Below, piece after piece: positions 1-10,103 of a stretch of 64,000 nucleotides of DNA. How positions within the stretch are numbered: position 1 is the stretch's first letter; each line of letters starts with the position of its first letter. Position numbers and translations under genes: made by a program. A model generated the notes under the pieces. That model was not told the DNA's origin. It made no database searches and saw nothing but the letters and a program-made list of their open reading frames with translations. Source of the DNA: Symbiodinium kawagutii (taxonomy: Eukaryota > Sar > Dinophyceae > Suessiales > Symbiodiniaceae); NCBI GenBank assembly GCA_009767595.1, contig VSDK01023569.1:45981-109980 (forward strand). The letters are read 5' to 3'.

Positions 1-1033
1 TTTTTGATCTTATTGAGCTCATAGATGCCAATATTCATATTATGAATGCCAGTTGCTTGTTAAGCATCAGTGCCAACTGGTTTCTTCGTACTCAAAGGTA
101 GCTGGCTGCAAAATGACCATTGCCAATAGATCAATTGTCTACTACAACTAGTGGGTTTTGCATTGCTATGATTGCTACCAGGTGGTATTGGATCATGCTT
201 GCTTATGAGCTAACTGCTTACTAGGTCAAGATAGGTCAAGACGATCGTTTTTCGTGGCCCAACACCTATCCATCAGCAATAAATCATGACCCAACCAGCT
301 TGTTCATTGGTCCGGAAATCCAGGTTCACAAGCAGGTGAATCAACAAAAAGCAGGTAGAATCATCATCTAGCCAGTGGTGCTGGTTATAATCATGACCTA
401 ATCAAGTGATTCAAGCATTAACAAACTGGCTATGCTTAGGAGTTCATTCACTATATAATTATTATAGCAACCCTTCCCCAACATGATTAACTCACCAACC
501 TTCCCCTAACCCCCTAGATATCCCCCAAAGTTATGAGTGGCAAATCATGGCAACCTGGGGGGACGATCACCCACCTGGACGATTCCAATCCTGGGGAAGC
601 ACTGGCGCCGAGATTTCAGCTTCGCCCTGGCAAGAGTCAGTTTTCTGGGTCAATGTCTATGACAGAGAACAGTTTTCCGGGAAGAGTCAGTTTTCTGTTT
701 GTTTTCTGGGTTAGCTGACCGTGAGGGCCAAGCCAATGACAGAGATTTCCAAAGAGGGAACCCACCGTTTGGGGCTATTCAGTTCAGACTCGGCATCACG
801 CATCCCAAAGCCCATGACCTTTGTCATGAGAACGTGCCTTTCTCAGCTTAGGGGGGCGATGCCAAGTGGTGTTAAGTTGGCTGCCAGGGTATCTACAAGC
901 ATGCATAGGTCGTGACAAATATATGCAGATATTGCCGTATGAATACTACAGGGGCTTAACATAGCTTAGCCAAGGAACTTAACAAACGCATCCACGGCAT
1001 CCAACCATCGCAGTTGCGATTCGATTCTGCAAG
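1..1033. other. No gene seen
   Basis: AT-rich DNA with short open frames only. None has a recognisable motif, and codon content looks random. The stretch 600-720 repeats a short phrase around AAGAGTCAGTTTTCTG twice, which explains a small open frame there. I see no RNA gene. Confidence 0.5.
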
Positions 1034-1176
1034 GATGCGCGGCGCGGTACCACTTGGACGCCTCATGGCGAGCTCGTGTCCATGCGTGTAGCGGGCTCCG
1101 CGGGCACACCGAGGAAGGGCCCCACAACGCCACGTGTCACTGGGTGCATCCACGGCGCCAGAAGTGGCCAGCAACG
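1034..1176 (+). CDS. Candidate exon, unknown protein
   Basis: A GC-rich island following an AG|G acceptor (GCAAG|GAT). The frame starting at 1034 is open and reads a basic, Gly/Thr/Pro-rich peptide (HGELVSMRVAGSAGTPRKG and onward). No family is recognised. The 3' border is uncertain, and a second frame on the same strand is also open. Confidence 0.3.
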
Positions 1177-1194
1177 TGTGTTGATTTCTGTGTC

Positions 1195-1352
1195 AGGTTG
1201 GTTGATACAAATCTTTGGTTGATCATGATCATGGATGATCTGTTGATCTGGTTGATCATCGTTGATCTGTTGGTTGATCATGGTTGATCTGTTGGTTGAT
1301 CATGGTTCATCTGTTGGTTGATCATGGTTGATCATGGTTGATCATGGTTGAT
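1195..1352. repeat. GTTGATCATG-type minisatellite
   Basis: Imperfect tandem copies of GTTGATCATG/GTTGATCTGTTG about 10-12 bp long. The unit contains the palindrome TGATCA. It creates spurious open frames on both strands. Confidence 0.85.
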
Positions 1353-1724
1353 CTGTTTTGCCTTGGTTCAACTATTTCGGGATGGCATGCCACAACAATG
1401 TGAATGTCAGCCAACCCGTAGGACAGATTCTGAGTAGCTTTAAGATTTTCAAGGATTTTTGAGGTATGCTTCAGTTGGTTGCATGTCATGACTTAGTTGT
1501 CAAGCAGTTTGCGGAATCGTGTCCCAGATCATGAGGTGCTTTGCTGAGACTGGGAATTGGAACTCTTTGTATGGCTCATTTTTGACCTTGCCACAGGCGC
1601 AATGGTTTCAGATGGTTGGTGACCTCTCAAACCTTTCTTGGTAGAACATGGTCCAACTATAGGTGCTGTTCCTCGATCATGTCATGGATAACCTCACACG
1701 TTACCCGGGTGTACCTGGGTGGTG

Positions 1725-1877
1725 GGAGACCTTGTCATCCACGAAGCCGAGGCCCAGCACAGCAAACAGCTGCTGCTGCATGCCATGGAACAGAAGTCCT
1801 GCAAGGACCTGGAGCTCGCCATCGGCAACGCCTTGGAGACGCGGCGCTGTATCAACGCTTGGTTTGCTGGCAGCTAG
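1725..1877 (+). CDS. Candidate helical-repeat exon
   Basis: The frame reads a helix-rich peptide with HSKQLLLHAMEQKSCKDLEL followed by AIGNALETRRCINAW, then a TAG. The pattern (small residues, Leu/Ala heptads, K-D-L-E-L) matches the other helical exons in this window. The true 3' end is probably a splice donor before the TAG. Function unknown. Confidence 0.45.
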   Translation, partial: GDLVIHEAEAQHSKQLLLHAMEQKSCKDLELAIGNALETRRCINAWFAGS

Positions 1878-1937
1878 GTAGCCGTGGATGCACAGAGCAT
1901 AGATGGCTCGTGACATAAACGCACACATGAGCACCCT

Positions 1938-2000
1938 CTTTATATATATATATATATAGATACACACACACACATATATATATATATACACATACTTGTG
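1938..2000. repeat. (TA)n/(CA)n microsatellite
   Basis: Alternating TATATA, CACACA and TATATA tracts. Non-coding. Confidence 0.85.
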
Positions 2001-2260
2001 TGTAGTATGTATATATGCATCCAGGATTCAGATGTAGAGACGCACTGTCACATGCACAGATTCCGATTTGTATCCTGCACGCAGGCATGCGCACCAGACA
2101 GATGTATAAAAACAAGCATATCATACCGTTATTTCAATACAGATATAGAAATGCCTCTGAACATGCATCACAGGCATCACGTGCACATGGACAGGACACA
2201 AGGAGACAGGTCTAGGTCTCCAACCCCAGCCTTGCGTAGCTGAGGAGTTCTGGCCTCAAG

Positions 2261-2355
2261 GCGATCCCGATCTCCAGCAGAGCCAGGCTTTGTTGGCCCA
2301 GCTGAGTCGTCCCATCGAGATGCGCCGGGCCTTATGTGCACATGGACGTGCACAG
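2261..2355 (+). CDS. Helical-repeat exon with GC donor
   Basis: The acceptor is CTCAAG|GCG and the donor is CACAG|GC, so this would be a 95-nt exon. It encodes DPDLQQSQALLAQLSRPIEM then RRALCAHG, an amphipathic helix like those at 14130 and 15406. The GC donor fits dinoflagellate splicing. Function unknown. Confidence 0.45.
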
Positions 2356-2609
2356 GCGAGGAAAGGTGAAAAATTGTGGGTGAGTTCTGGGTGAGTTTGG
2401 GATGTGGGGAATTGGTGGCGGAGGTTTCCCCATGTGACTCTAGCCATGGCTACTTGATCTCTTTCCGGCATGTTTCTCAACACCAAAGTCCACTGAACAG
2501 GGCAAAGTTGGGAGGAAAGTAGAGTGGACTTGCAGGCAGGCGTTTGGACTTATAGGTGTTTTGGCAGTTTGTAAGAGTAAGAGGCCTGTCTACCTACTTC
2601 ATCTACTTC

Positions 2610-2640
2610 TCACTCTCTCTCTCTCTCTCTCTCTCTCTTT
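2610..2640. repeat. (CT)n microsatellite
   Basis: Fourteen or so CT dinucleotides ending at TTTATC. Confidence 0.9.
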
Positions 2641-2811
2641 ATCTACCTACAGTAGCCATTCGTCTCTTTGTCCATTTGATCATTGGTACAGGGATACATG
2701 AATTCAGGATATTCTAGGCCTGCACGCAGAAAGGAACAGGAGCCAGATTGGGGTAGCAGATGCCACCATCCATCCCTGTTCCAACTATAAATCCCCAAGT
2801 TGCACATCTTC

Positions 2812-3034
2812 ATGGCCATCACGTCCACCATCCCCGGAGGGTCCCTGAGCTCCCAGGTGAAGTTGGCCAAGTGCCACCCCCGCCGCGACGACACAACGCT
2901 GCCGGGGCGCCGCGCCCGGGAGGCGCGCGGCGAGGCGCTCTGGGCCGCGACCGCCGCGCTGAGCTCGGCCGCGCCGTCGGCCTCGGTGGCACGAAAAACG
3001 GAGAGGGCGGCGAAGGAGTTCTCGGACGCTGGGA
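2812..3034 (+). CDS. Candidate GC-rich exon
   Basis: A strongly GC-rich island that contrasts with its flanks. One + frame is open throughout and encodes an Ala/Arg/Glu-rich stretch (REARGEALWAATAALSSAAP, then SVARKTERAAKEFSDAG). This suits an amphipathic helix pair. A TCCCAG|GTGAAG acceptor lies inside, so the real exon may start near 2856. A second + frame and a - frame are also open. Confidence 0.35.
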
Positions 3035-3081
3035 TTCCCTGGGGGGAGACCGGGTGGGAAAGCCCCATGGGGGAAAGTGAG

Positions 3082-3222
3082 TGAGGTGGGAACCTGGGGT
3101 GGTGGAAACTGAATGGAAAGCTATAGGGACACTGTGGTGGCAAAGCCCAGTGGAAACTGAATGGAAACTGTGGTGGAACACCTTGTGGAAACCCTTGTGG
3201 AAACCGGGGAAAATCGATGGGA
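3082..3222. repeat. Degenerate GTGGAAACTG repeat
   Basis: Eight or so diverged copies of a GTGGAAAC(T/C) phrase with irregular spacing of 10-35 bp. Looks like a decayed minisatellite. Confidence 0.6.
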
Positions 3223-4092
3223 ACCTGAGATGCCAGTGTGAAAGACGACTACATAGATTTTATTGGTTTGGTGGATCGACAATAGTTTCCACCGTGAGGT
3301 GAGGTGAGTTTTCTGCTAACAGGGAGCTGCCAGGAGCGACCAGGACAAGGAGTGGACCAAACGGTAGTTGTTAAGCATTGAAAGTCACCAATGTTCAGCT
3401 GGCAACATTGAAATCCCAGAAGAAGGAGCACATACAGAAATAGGATGAAAGAGGATGGTATCTAAGTAGTGTGAATATTTGTTTGGTTTGCAAGTGCTGC
3501 TGAGGCTACGCCACAGTGGGTCTCCAGATGTCATTTGCATAGTACGATGGGAGTGTTGGCCAAGTGACTGTTGAGGTTAAGAAGCGTTTGTTAAACATTC
3601 AATTTGGCTTCATTTGTACATGTCACCAGTGCACAACCATGGCGTAGTGAGTGCCAACACTTGGATGACACTTTAATAGTCAATAGTCTTTCGGCCCCGA
3701 GTTCTGCACTGCTGTCATGTCTTGTGCATTTTTGTTTTCTGTTTGGAGTTTTCTCCCCGCTGCTTGATGCCCGTCCCTTTCTATCTCATACCGCATCCAA
3801 CTCTTAGTATGGAGTCATTGTAGCTTCTCCCTGCATTCATCCAGAAGCAGTGCGACCATCCCCAATGAAACCAATCCATTTCACATTCCAACGCCATGGG
3901 CCATGGAGCAACAATTGTGCCACCACCGCCAAGTGCAAGAACTGTACGTTCGACCCACGCTTCACATCATCCTCGTCCTAAACTCTGACCCTTCTCATTT
4001 GTACTTCCTACCAGGTCCTACCAACGCTCACTCACCCTTAGCCGTATCCTGATCAGCTACTGTCACATCGGCATACCGAAGCATCCGCCCAG
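3223..4092. other. No gene seen
   Basis: Intron-like DNA of ordinary composition. Short open frames lack motifs. Confidence 0.45.
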
Positions 4093-4213
4093 GACAGCTG
4101 GGCCAACTCAGCCTGGGCTGATCTATCACAGGCTTTGGAAGCGCGCAACTTTGACGCTCTGCCAGAGGCAATTGAAGAATGTGAGGCGGTTGTGTCAGCC
4201 ATCAATGCCGCAG
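4093..4213 (+). CDS. Helical-repeat exon upstream of retroelement A
   Basis: The acceptor CCCAG|GAC and candidate GA donor GCAG|GAG define a 121-nt exon. The frame reads DSWANSAWADLSQALEARNF followed by DALPEAIEECEAVVSAINAA. The phrase ALEARNFDALPEAI closely resembles LEARRLEALEQL at 12390 and LRTDDLSALPAAV at 15410. All are probably repeats of one alpha-helical protein family, function unknown. Element A starts about 320 bp downstream, apparently in the following intron. Confidence 0.6.
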
Positions 4214-4532
4214 GAGACCTAGCCCCTTGCCATCTGAATTTCAGGCATCAGCCGTCATCAAATCATGTCACTACATACCAAATCGGATGGATAAGCATTC
4301 CAGAACATTCCAAACGCTCGACTCCACTGCGCTCAGGGTCTGGGTTGTAGTTGTTTCAGCTAGTGTAACAGTTGCGGGTAGTTATGACTTATGACAAGGA
4401 TCTGCGGAGGTTTCTTGGGTTAAGCAGGTCATCCTTCCGGAATGGAACGGCACCGCTTGTGGTGGGCTGGGCCTTTGGCAGCGAATTTTGGTGAATTTTG
4501 GTCCCCTAGATGACCTCTCATGCACTTATGTG
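4214..4532. other. Spacer between exon and element A
   Basis: No coding signal. I could not find a direct repeat of this stretch beyond the last ORF of element A, so any target duplication for A is not visible. Confidence 0.4.
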
Positions 4533-4542
4533 CTGGCTCAAG
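4533..4542 (+). other. Spliced-leader tail relic (element A)
   Basis: CTGGCTCAAG ends with TGGCTCAAG, the last nine bases of the conserved dinoflagellate spliced leader. The ORF1 start codon is 19 bp downstream. The same ten bases precede ORF1 of element B and the J-domain gene. I infer a trace of a trans-spliced RNA copied back into DNA; an element-specific terminal motif is the alternative. Confidence 0.5.
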
Positions 4543-4561
4543 AAACTGGGATCAAAGGTAG

Positions 4562-5332
4562 ATGGACCGGCCCCTAGCTGTAGGCGCGGCAGGTGGGTCC
4601 GTTTCTGCCTTGTTGCTGAAACTCGTCGCCGACGCCATATCCAGTGCCTCGGCCCACGCCTCGCTGCTTGACTGCCCACTGGTGGATTGCCAGTGTCCTG
4701 ACATTTCGGTGGGGGATATTCACTTGGGGCCTCTGGACCTGAAAAGTGTGGTGGTTGGTGTAACGATTGGTTTGGCATTGGGACCTTTGCTGGACCTCTT
4801 CTTTGTGCTTCGAGCTGCCTGGCGCAACTGGGTAACTTCGAGGCTCAGGGAATTTTCAGCTACCTTGACCCTTGAGGTCAATCACCTTCGCTCGGACCTT
4901 TCGAGCGTGCAGCAAAGGCTCTCCGATCTGGAGGGCAGGACGCCTGACACAGCTTTCGAGCTTGTGTCCTCTCCTCGACCTGGAGCCTCAGCCGAAGAGC
5001 GTGGTGCGGGTTATCGAGTGGGAGCCGAACGTGAGTCAGCTGCCAGGTCCATTGGCCAGTGGATCCGTCGGTGCTTGAATCGTCAGCCCCGAGGACTTTC
5101 AGGGCGTGAAAGGATCTCCCTGCGCAACCGGTTTTACTTGGTTGCCCAGGACTTCCAGAACAACCGCTACAATCCTCCCCTGGTCTTTGAAACTTGGGCC
5201 AGGTGTCAAGAGCTGGTGGTGGTGTCTGGACAGCCGGGGGACAGCATCTTTGTTGGTCTCCCTTCCAAGGAAGAGTGTCGCATCGCAGTGCGTGAAGCAG
5301 GTCTTGAGTGCCCTGCTTCGCTTAGGCAATGA
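4562..5332 (+). CDS. ORF1: membrane/coiled-coil protein of element A
   Basis: 256 residues. The start is the first ATG after the leader tail. Residues 61-83 form a hydrophobic segment (VVVGVTIGLALGPLLDLFFV). A basic/aromatic stretch and a heptad-patterned helix follow at about 95-125. The C-terminal part (about 172-256) is globular-looking, with an aromatic Asn-rich segment and VGLPSKEE. Element B has a different small protein in the same position that also combines one membrane helix and one coiled coil. No standard retroelement family is recognised; a membrane or envelope-like accessory role is only a guess. Its stop overlaps the next start as ATGA, suggesting coupled translation. Confidence 0.65.
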   Translation: MDRPLAVGAAGGSVSALLLKLVADAISSASAHASLLDCPLVDCQCPDISVGDIHLGPLDLKSVVVGVTIGLALGPLLDLFFVLRAAWRNWVTSRLREFSATLTLEVNHLRSDLSSVQQRLSDLEGRTPDTAFELVSSPRPGASAEERGAGYRVGAERESAARSIGQWIRRCLNRQPRGLSGRERISLRNRFYLVAQDFQNNRYNPPLVFETWARCQELVVVSGQPGDSIFVGLPSKEECRIAVREAGLECPASLRQ

Positions 5333-7005
5333 ACTTGGATCGGCTGGACGAGGCCGACGAAACAGGGTCAGTGGTTCCTTCGGCTACTTCCATTTTTGAC
5401 AATCTTGTGGTTCGTGGTGAAGGTGTCCCTGATTTTGAATACTACATAGGGGTCATTACTCATCCCGATACTGGTGAGAGGATTCAAATCATTGGGGGTT
5501 GCTGAGAGTGAACAGTCAGTGATCGTAGCAGTGCCTGATTCAGCATGGCATCGCACCAAATCTCGACGAGTTCTACCGGAAGATGCACTGGTTCGAGCAG
5601 TTCGAGTCGAAGTGTTTGCCAGCTCAGGGTTAGACCGCGCAGCTGTCGACGACTCCTTCTCCTTGAAGATTTGGTTGGCTTCCCTGAAGCCGGAGTATGC
5701 AGATCTGGTCATCTATGGGCAGGATGGTGCTGCCACCACTTGCTTCCCGGTCGACTCGATGGGATTGCCTCGCCTTCCAGCAGCAGAAGCTTTGGTCGCT
5801 GTCGCCAACGACCATTTTCTCTTCCTCAGTGCAGAGAGTGCTGCTGGCCTACCTCAACGCGATGTGCAGGATGTGATGGAAGAACGAGTCAGCAAGCTGG
5901 AGGGCAACATCTCAGAGATCTTAGAGTGCCTGAAGGACTTGAAGGGCGTGAAGAAGACTCCAGCCTCTGCCAAGATCACTCCTCCTCAACCCACTGCACC
6001 GGCTTCGCAACTTGGAGGCCCACCTGGTTTGGACCATCAGATTGCAGCTCAAGCTCTCGCTGCGGGGGTTTCCCAGAATGCCTTGGCAGAGATCTCTCAA
6101 GTGCTAGCAAGACAGACTCCTCAGGATCCACTTGTGCCGCCAGCTGCTCCCGAGGTGAACTTGGACACCAGCGACGAAGACGAGCTGGACCAGCATCTGG
6201 GAACTGCCGCAGGATCTGGATCAGCAGATCCTTTGAACACCGCAGTCATGAGCCTCACCAAGATCATCAGCCAGATGCACAAGGATCGTGCTCGTCAAAA
6301 GCAGAGAGGGTTGGATGGAATCTTGGATCGCGCAGAAGGTGGTTCAGCTCGCGATGCTTCAACTTCTTCATCTCGCAGCAAAGCCGGGGCATTGCGATCT
6401 CTTCAGAATCTGCTGCATTCGAACCCGAAGCTATTGTACGAAGCTTTGGAGAAGAACATGCAGAAGGATTGGGAAGCAGCCGGACAAAGCCTTCCTGGGG
6501 CATCCATAGCTCGCATCAGTGCGAGAGGGTGGATCGAGGCCGGATCCAGAGTGAATGCCTACCAAAGCTCGGCAAGACCTGCTTGGCAGTTCGCCGGGAT
6601 CTGGGACTCGCTCATGCAGGGGAAGGTTGCAGAAGCCCGAGCGAGGGCAGCATTAGCTACTGCAATGTACGACCAAGTCTGCTGCGACAGGGGGGGGGTC
6701 TGGAGCCACCCCCTCCCTTCGCATCCCTGTCGACTCATGCCGCCCCGGAGCAGTGGGAGGTTCAACACAGCAGATTGGTAGACGAAAGGTGGGTCGAGAT
6801 CATCCTAGCCAAGCTGAAGGAGATGTCCGAATACAACGAGAAGAAAATGAAGCTAGCAACGGCCAATCGTCAGAAGACCAACGACGAGAAGAGCAACCAG
6901 GGACCGCCAAAGGGCAAGGGACGAGGTGGAAAGAAGAGCAAGGGCTCCGAAGAAGGGAGTCCTCCAAACCCAGCTGCCTGGGGCCGGTTCACAAGCCACA
7001 TCTGA
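5329..7005 (+). CDS. Gag-like ORF of element A, frame-broken
   Basis: Starts at the ATG overlapping the ORF1 stop. The coding sense runs in one frame to the G5 run at 5494-5498, continues in the +1 frame to the G9 run at 6690-6698, then returns to the first frame until the stop at 7005. The middle part has a coiled coil near VMEERVSKLEGNISEILECL, a Pro/Gln-rich linker and an acidic patch. The end is very basic (KGKGRGGKKSK), like a nucleic-acid-binding Gag tail. The counterpart in element B is one intact ORF with a similar tail. The two offsets at homopolymers may be mutations, assembly errors or slippage sites. No zinc knuckle is seen. Confidence 0.6.
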
Positions 7006-7100
7006 AGGAAAGCAGGGGCTCCAAAATTGGGGCATCTTCAGATGTGGACAAGACACCTGCTGTTTCGGTGCCAGGATCCCAGGCACCTGTTTGCAATGTG

Positions 7101-10100
7101 ATGAAGCTATGGAATTCTATGTGTCGCTGGATCCTTAGCAGTGGCACGACCTTTTCAGCTTTCGTTCACTCTATGAAAAGCAGATCTCCGGTGAACGGAG
7201 ATTCGACTTCTCCACTTTGGCCGATGCCGGTTCCCTTTCCTCGCTGGTTGAGCAGCGGAGGGGGTGCAGTGAACTACAAGAGGATGTGCCTTGAGAAAGC
7301 TGTCAACTTAGCTTGCCTTTCGCTCTCCTGGCTTCATTTAAATCGTCCGAGTTGTGCACCCGCGGCAATCGCTTTGGGGCAACCTCTTACGAAGAAGCAA
7401 TGGGGAGTTGTCAAGCGTTTTGAGAAGTTGTTTGCCGAGTTCACACTTTCAGGTGACTTCGGCCCTTCAGCTATGGGGCGCGCTGCTGCAAAAGTGGAAA
7501 GTCTGGCCGCCATTTTGGATGGCCTTGAGGAGATGGCAAAGCAGCTGCCTAGTTGTTATAGTCACAGGTTTCCTGCTCAAGGAAGTGCTGTGAAACAGCC
7601 TCAGATCGGCCACGAGCTTGGTGACCCAGGTACAGTTGTCGGCAAGATGCGACAGGGTGCTCCTCAGCTGGCGAAGAGTGTGGAACCCTCGCGGCTTTCT
7701 TTTCCTCAGGATGCTCCAAAGTTTGACCCATGTGATCTACTTGATGAACCCCATCTTTCAGTTTATCGTGATCCCATTTCACAAGCTTTAGAACCTCATG
7801 AGTGTGTTTTGGAGCCCCCTCGAGTTCGCATCCATGCTGACAAAGCGCAAGCTATGGAATTGCTGCGTTTTCTGGATCGACACAAGCGGCTGCGCTTGAT
7901 TGAGGAGGCAAAAGTTCGCAAGCGATTTTTGTGTGGAGCTTTTTGTTTGACCAAAGATGAATGTAAAGACCGTCTGATTCTAGATGCTCGCCCTCCGAAT
8001 CTTTTAGAGAGTACACTTCGTACATGGACATCTACACTTGGAGCTGTGAGTGCAATACTTCAGATAGAGTTGCAACCTGAGTCACAATTGAGCATGAGTG
8101 GAACTGATCTCCGTGATTACTATTACTGTTTCCGGGTAAGCAAGAGCAGAGCTGCAAGGAATGCATTTGACTTCCCGCTCAAGCCAGAAGAAGTACAAGA
8201 TCTTGGGTGCTTCCACGAACACATGCTTCAGCAACATCGAGTTTATCCAGCACTATCCACTATGGCTATGGGAGATACACAAGCTGTTGAACTAGGACAA
8301 ATGGTTCATGTTAAGATTGGCCTAGCTTGCGGTGCTATCAATCCTAGAGAGCTTCTCTGCATCCATGGTCGTGCGCCTCGCGGGACCTTAGCTACTGGAG
8401 TCATCATTGATGACTACTTTGTCGCTGAACAGGTTCCTCGATCTCTTTCTCAGGAGGAACTGGCAAGAACTGAAGGCGCTCAACGCCTCAGAGTGATGAA
8501 GGAGGAATACCTGAGGCGTGAACTCACGCCGCATCCAGCAAAGACCTTCGAAGCTGAGACGAAAGCCGAGATCTGGGGGTCTTCGATCGACGGCGATGTT
8601 GGAACAGTTCGAGCCAGTCTTTCCAGGCTGGTGCCTCTGATGGATTTGACCGCGGCTACAGCTATGATAGGCTATGCTAGTGTTGGTCTCCTTCAAGCTC
8701 TTGCAGGAGCTTGGGTGAATGTGCTGTCATATAGAAGAAGAATGCTTTGCCTCTTGGACTCCATCTATGTGGCCCAGCATGGTCGTTCGCAGGATGATGT
8801 TGTGGAGCTGTCCCATGCACTGCTTGCTGAGCTCTGGTTGTTAGTGACTTGCGCTCCGTTGGCAGTGTCTGACCTCAGAGCCACATCTTCTGAAGAGCTG
8901 TTCATGTCGGATGCGGCCACAGAGATGAAAGCTTCGGTTGTGACCGAAGTCCCTAAGGTTTTTGCAAGAGAGCTTCACAGACATGGGCTGGCACGTGGTA
9001 CATGGTCCAAGTTGCTCACACCTTGGAAAGTGTGGCTGAAGGACCACTTTCAATTGGAAGAAGAAGATGAACTACCGGAAGGAGTGCCCCTTGTCAGCCA
9101 TCCGTTGTGGTTGATCCTTGCACAGGCCTTGAAGTTCAGGGTCAATCATCGGCGCTCAGTCTCAAAGAAGCGCCACATCAACTTGCTGGAGTTGGAAAGC
9201 ATTTTGGAACTGGAAGAGAAGCTCGCCTTGCAACGACAAGATGTTCGCTACTTGTGCGGATCTGACAGCCAGGTTGCCCTGGCTGCTATCTTGAAGGGAA
9301 GGTCGTCAAGCCCTCGGTTGAACCGCTTGCTTCAGGGAAGTTTGCCGACTTTACTTGGAGCTGGGCTTTACTCTAGCTACGGATATGTTCCTTCTCTTGC
9401 GAATCCAGGTGATGATCCGACGAGACTGACCGATGTCCGAGAACCTGTTCGGGAGCTCCCTCCATGGTTGCTGTCTGCCTTTGAAGGTGATTTTTCTGCC
9501 ATGGATCAGTGGCTCGGTGAAAGAGGCTACGATCCTTTAGTTCTAGCAGGAGTCCCCTTGAGTGCTGAACATCCGGAGAATCCTGATGTTATGCAGCGTT
9601 CATTGCTAAGCGAACTTAGAGCTGTACAGAAGCCGGAGCGTCTCCAACGTTTTGATGAAGCTGTTTACGGTGCTTCTGCCAAAAGGCAAGTGCCGGAGGT
9701 TGAGGTCAGTGAAGAAAACAAGATGGAATCAAGATGCCCAACAAGAGCAGACGATGATGACGGGCCTGGCAATTTTGTTGCTTCCACACAAATTGGTCCC
9801 AATGACGGACCCTCTTTTTTGCATGTTGGTGTACAGCCTGGTGAAGCTCCGGTTGCTCCGACAACAGTTTCACTTGAGAGAAATGGAAAGGGACAAGAAG
9901 AGCCTGAAGGCCAAACCAAGAAGACTTCAAGAAAGCTCCCAGGGAAAATGAACCGGGAGCCCACAATTTTGTTGGTTCAAGAAGGCCAGTCCCAGCCTGA
10001 GAAAGAACATGATGAACACATGCGCACACACACATACCACCGGCTCTTCGGAGCCTCCCTCGGGCGTTCGGAGCGCGGGGGTTGCTGCCATGGAGAACTC

Positions 10101-10103
10101 TAG
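7101..10103 (+). CDS. Reverse transcriptase-RNase H of element A
   Basis: The open frame extends upstream over gag, but the first ATG past the gag stop is at 7101. RT motifs in order: fingers KDECKDRLILDARPPN (about 7960), motif A GTDLRDYYYCF (about 8100), motif B STMAMGDTQ (about 8260) and motif C VIIDDYF (about 8400) with both Asp present. An RNase H-like domain follows with D in FMSDAAT (about 8900), E in INLLELES (about 9180), D in CGSDSQVAL (about 9255) and DDPTRL (about 9410). It would copy the element RNA and remove the RNA strand. The C-terminal 200 residues are low-complexity and charged. All catalytic positions look intact. No protease domain is visible. Confidence 0.85.
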   Translation: MKLWNSMCRWILSSGTTFSAFVHSMKSRSPVNGDSTSPLWPMPVPFPRWLSSGGGAVNYKRMCLEKAVNLACLSLSWLHLNRPSCAPAAIALGQPLTKKQWGVVKRFEKLFAEFTLSGDFGPSAMGRAAAKVESLAAILDGLEEMAKQLPSCYSHRFPAQGSAVKQPQIGHELGDPGTVVGKMRQGAPQLAKSVEPSRLSFPQDAPKFDPCDLLDEPHLSVYRDPISQALEPHECVLEPPRVRIHADKAQAMELLRFLDRHKRLRLIEEAKVRKRFLCGAFCLTKDECKDRLILDARPPNLLESTLRTWTSTLGAVSAILQIELQPESQLSMSGTDLRDYYYCFRVSKSRAARNAFDFPLKPEEVQDLGCFHEHMLQQHRVYPALSTMAMGDTQAVELGQMVHVKIGLACGAINPRELLCIHGRAPRGTLATGVIIDDYFVAEQVPRSLSQEELARTEGAQRLRVMKEEYLRRELTPHPAKTFEAETKAEIWGSSIDGDVGTVRASLSRLVPLMDLTAATAMIGYASVGLLQALAGAWVNVLSYRRRMLCLLDSIYVAQHGRSQDDVVELSHALLAELWLLVTCAPLAVSDLRATSSEELFMSDAATEMKASVVTEVPKVFARELHRHGLARGTWSKLLTPWKVWLKDHFQLEEEDELPEGVPLVSHPLWLILAQALKFRVNHRRSVSKKRHINLLELESILELEEKLALQRQDVRYLCGSDSQVALAAILKGRSSSPRLNRLLQGSLPTLLGAGLYSSYGYVPSLANPGDDPTRLTDVREPVRELPPWLLSAFEGDFSAMDQWLGERGYDPLVLAGVPLSAEHPENPDVMQRSLLSELRAVQKPERLQRFDEAVYGASAKRQVPEVEVSEENKMESRCPTRADDDDGPGNFVASTQIGPNDGPSFLHVGVQPGEAPVAPTTVSLERNGKGQEEPEGQTKKTSRKLPGKMNREPTILLVQEGQSQPEKEHDEHMRTHTYHRLFGASLGRSERGGCCHGEL

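Noticed and set aside
5545-7005. 486-codon frame overlapping gag of element A as a separate gene
   Set aside because: Up to about 6690 it is Ser/Arg-rich shadow sequence of the gag frame. Only its last 100 codons carry the gag sense, so it was merged into the frame-broken gag.
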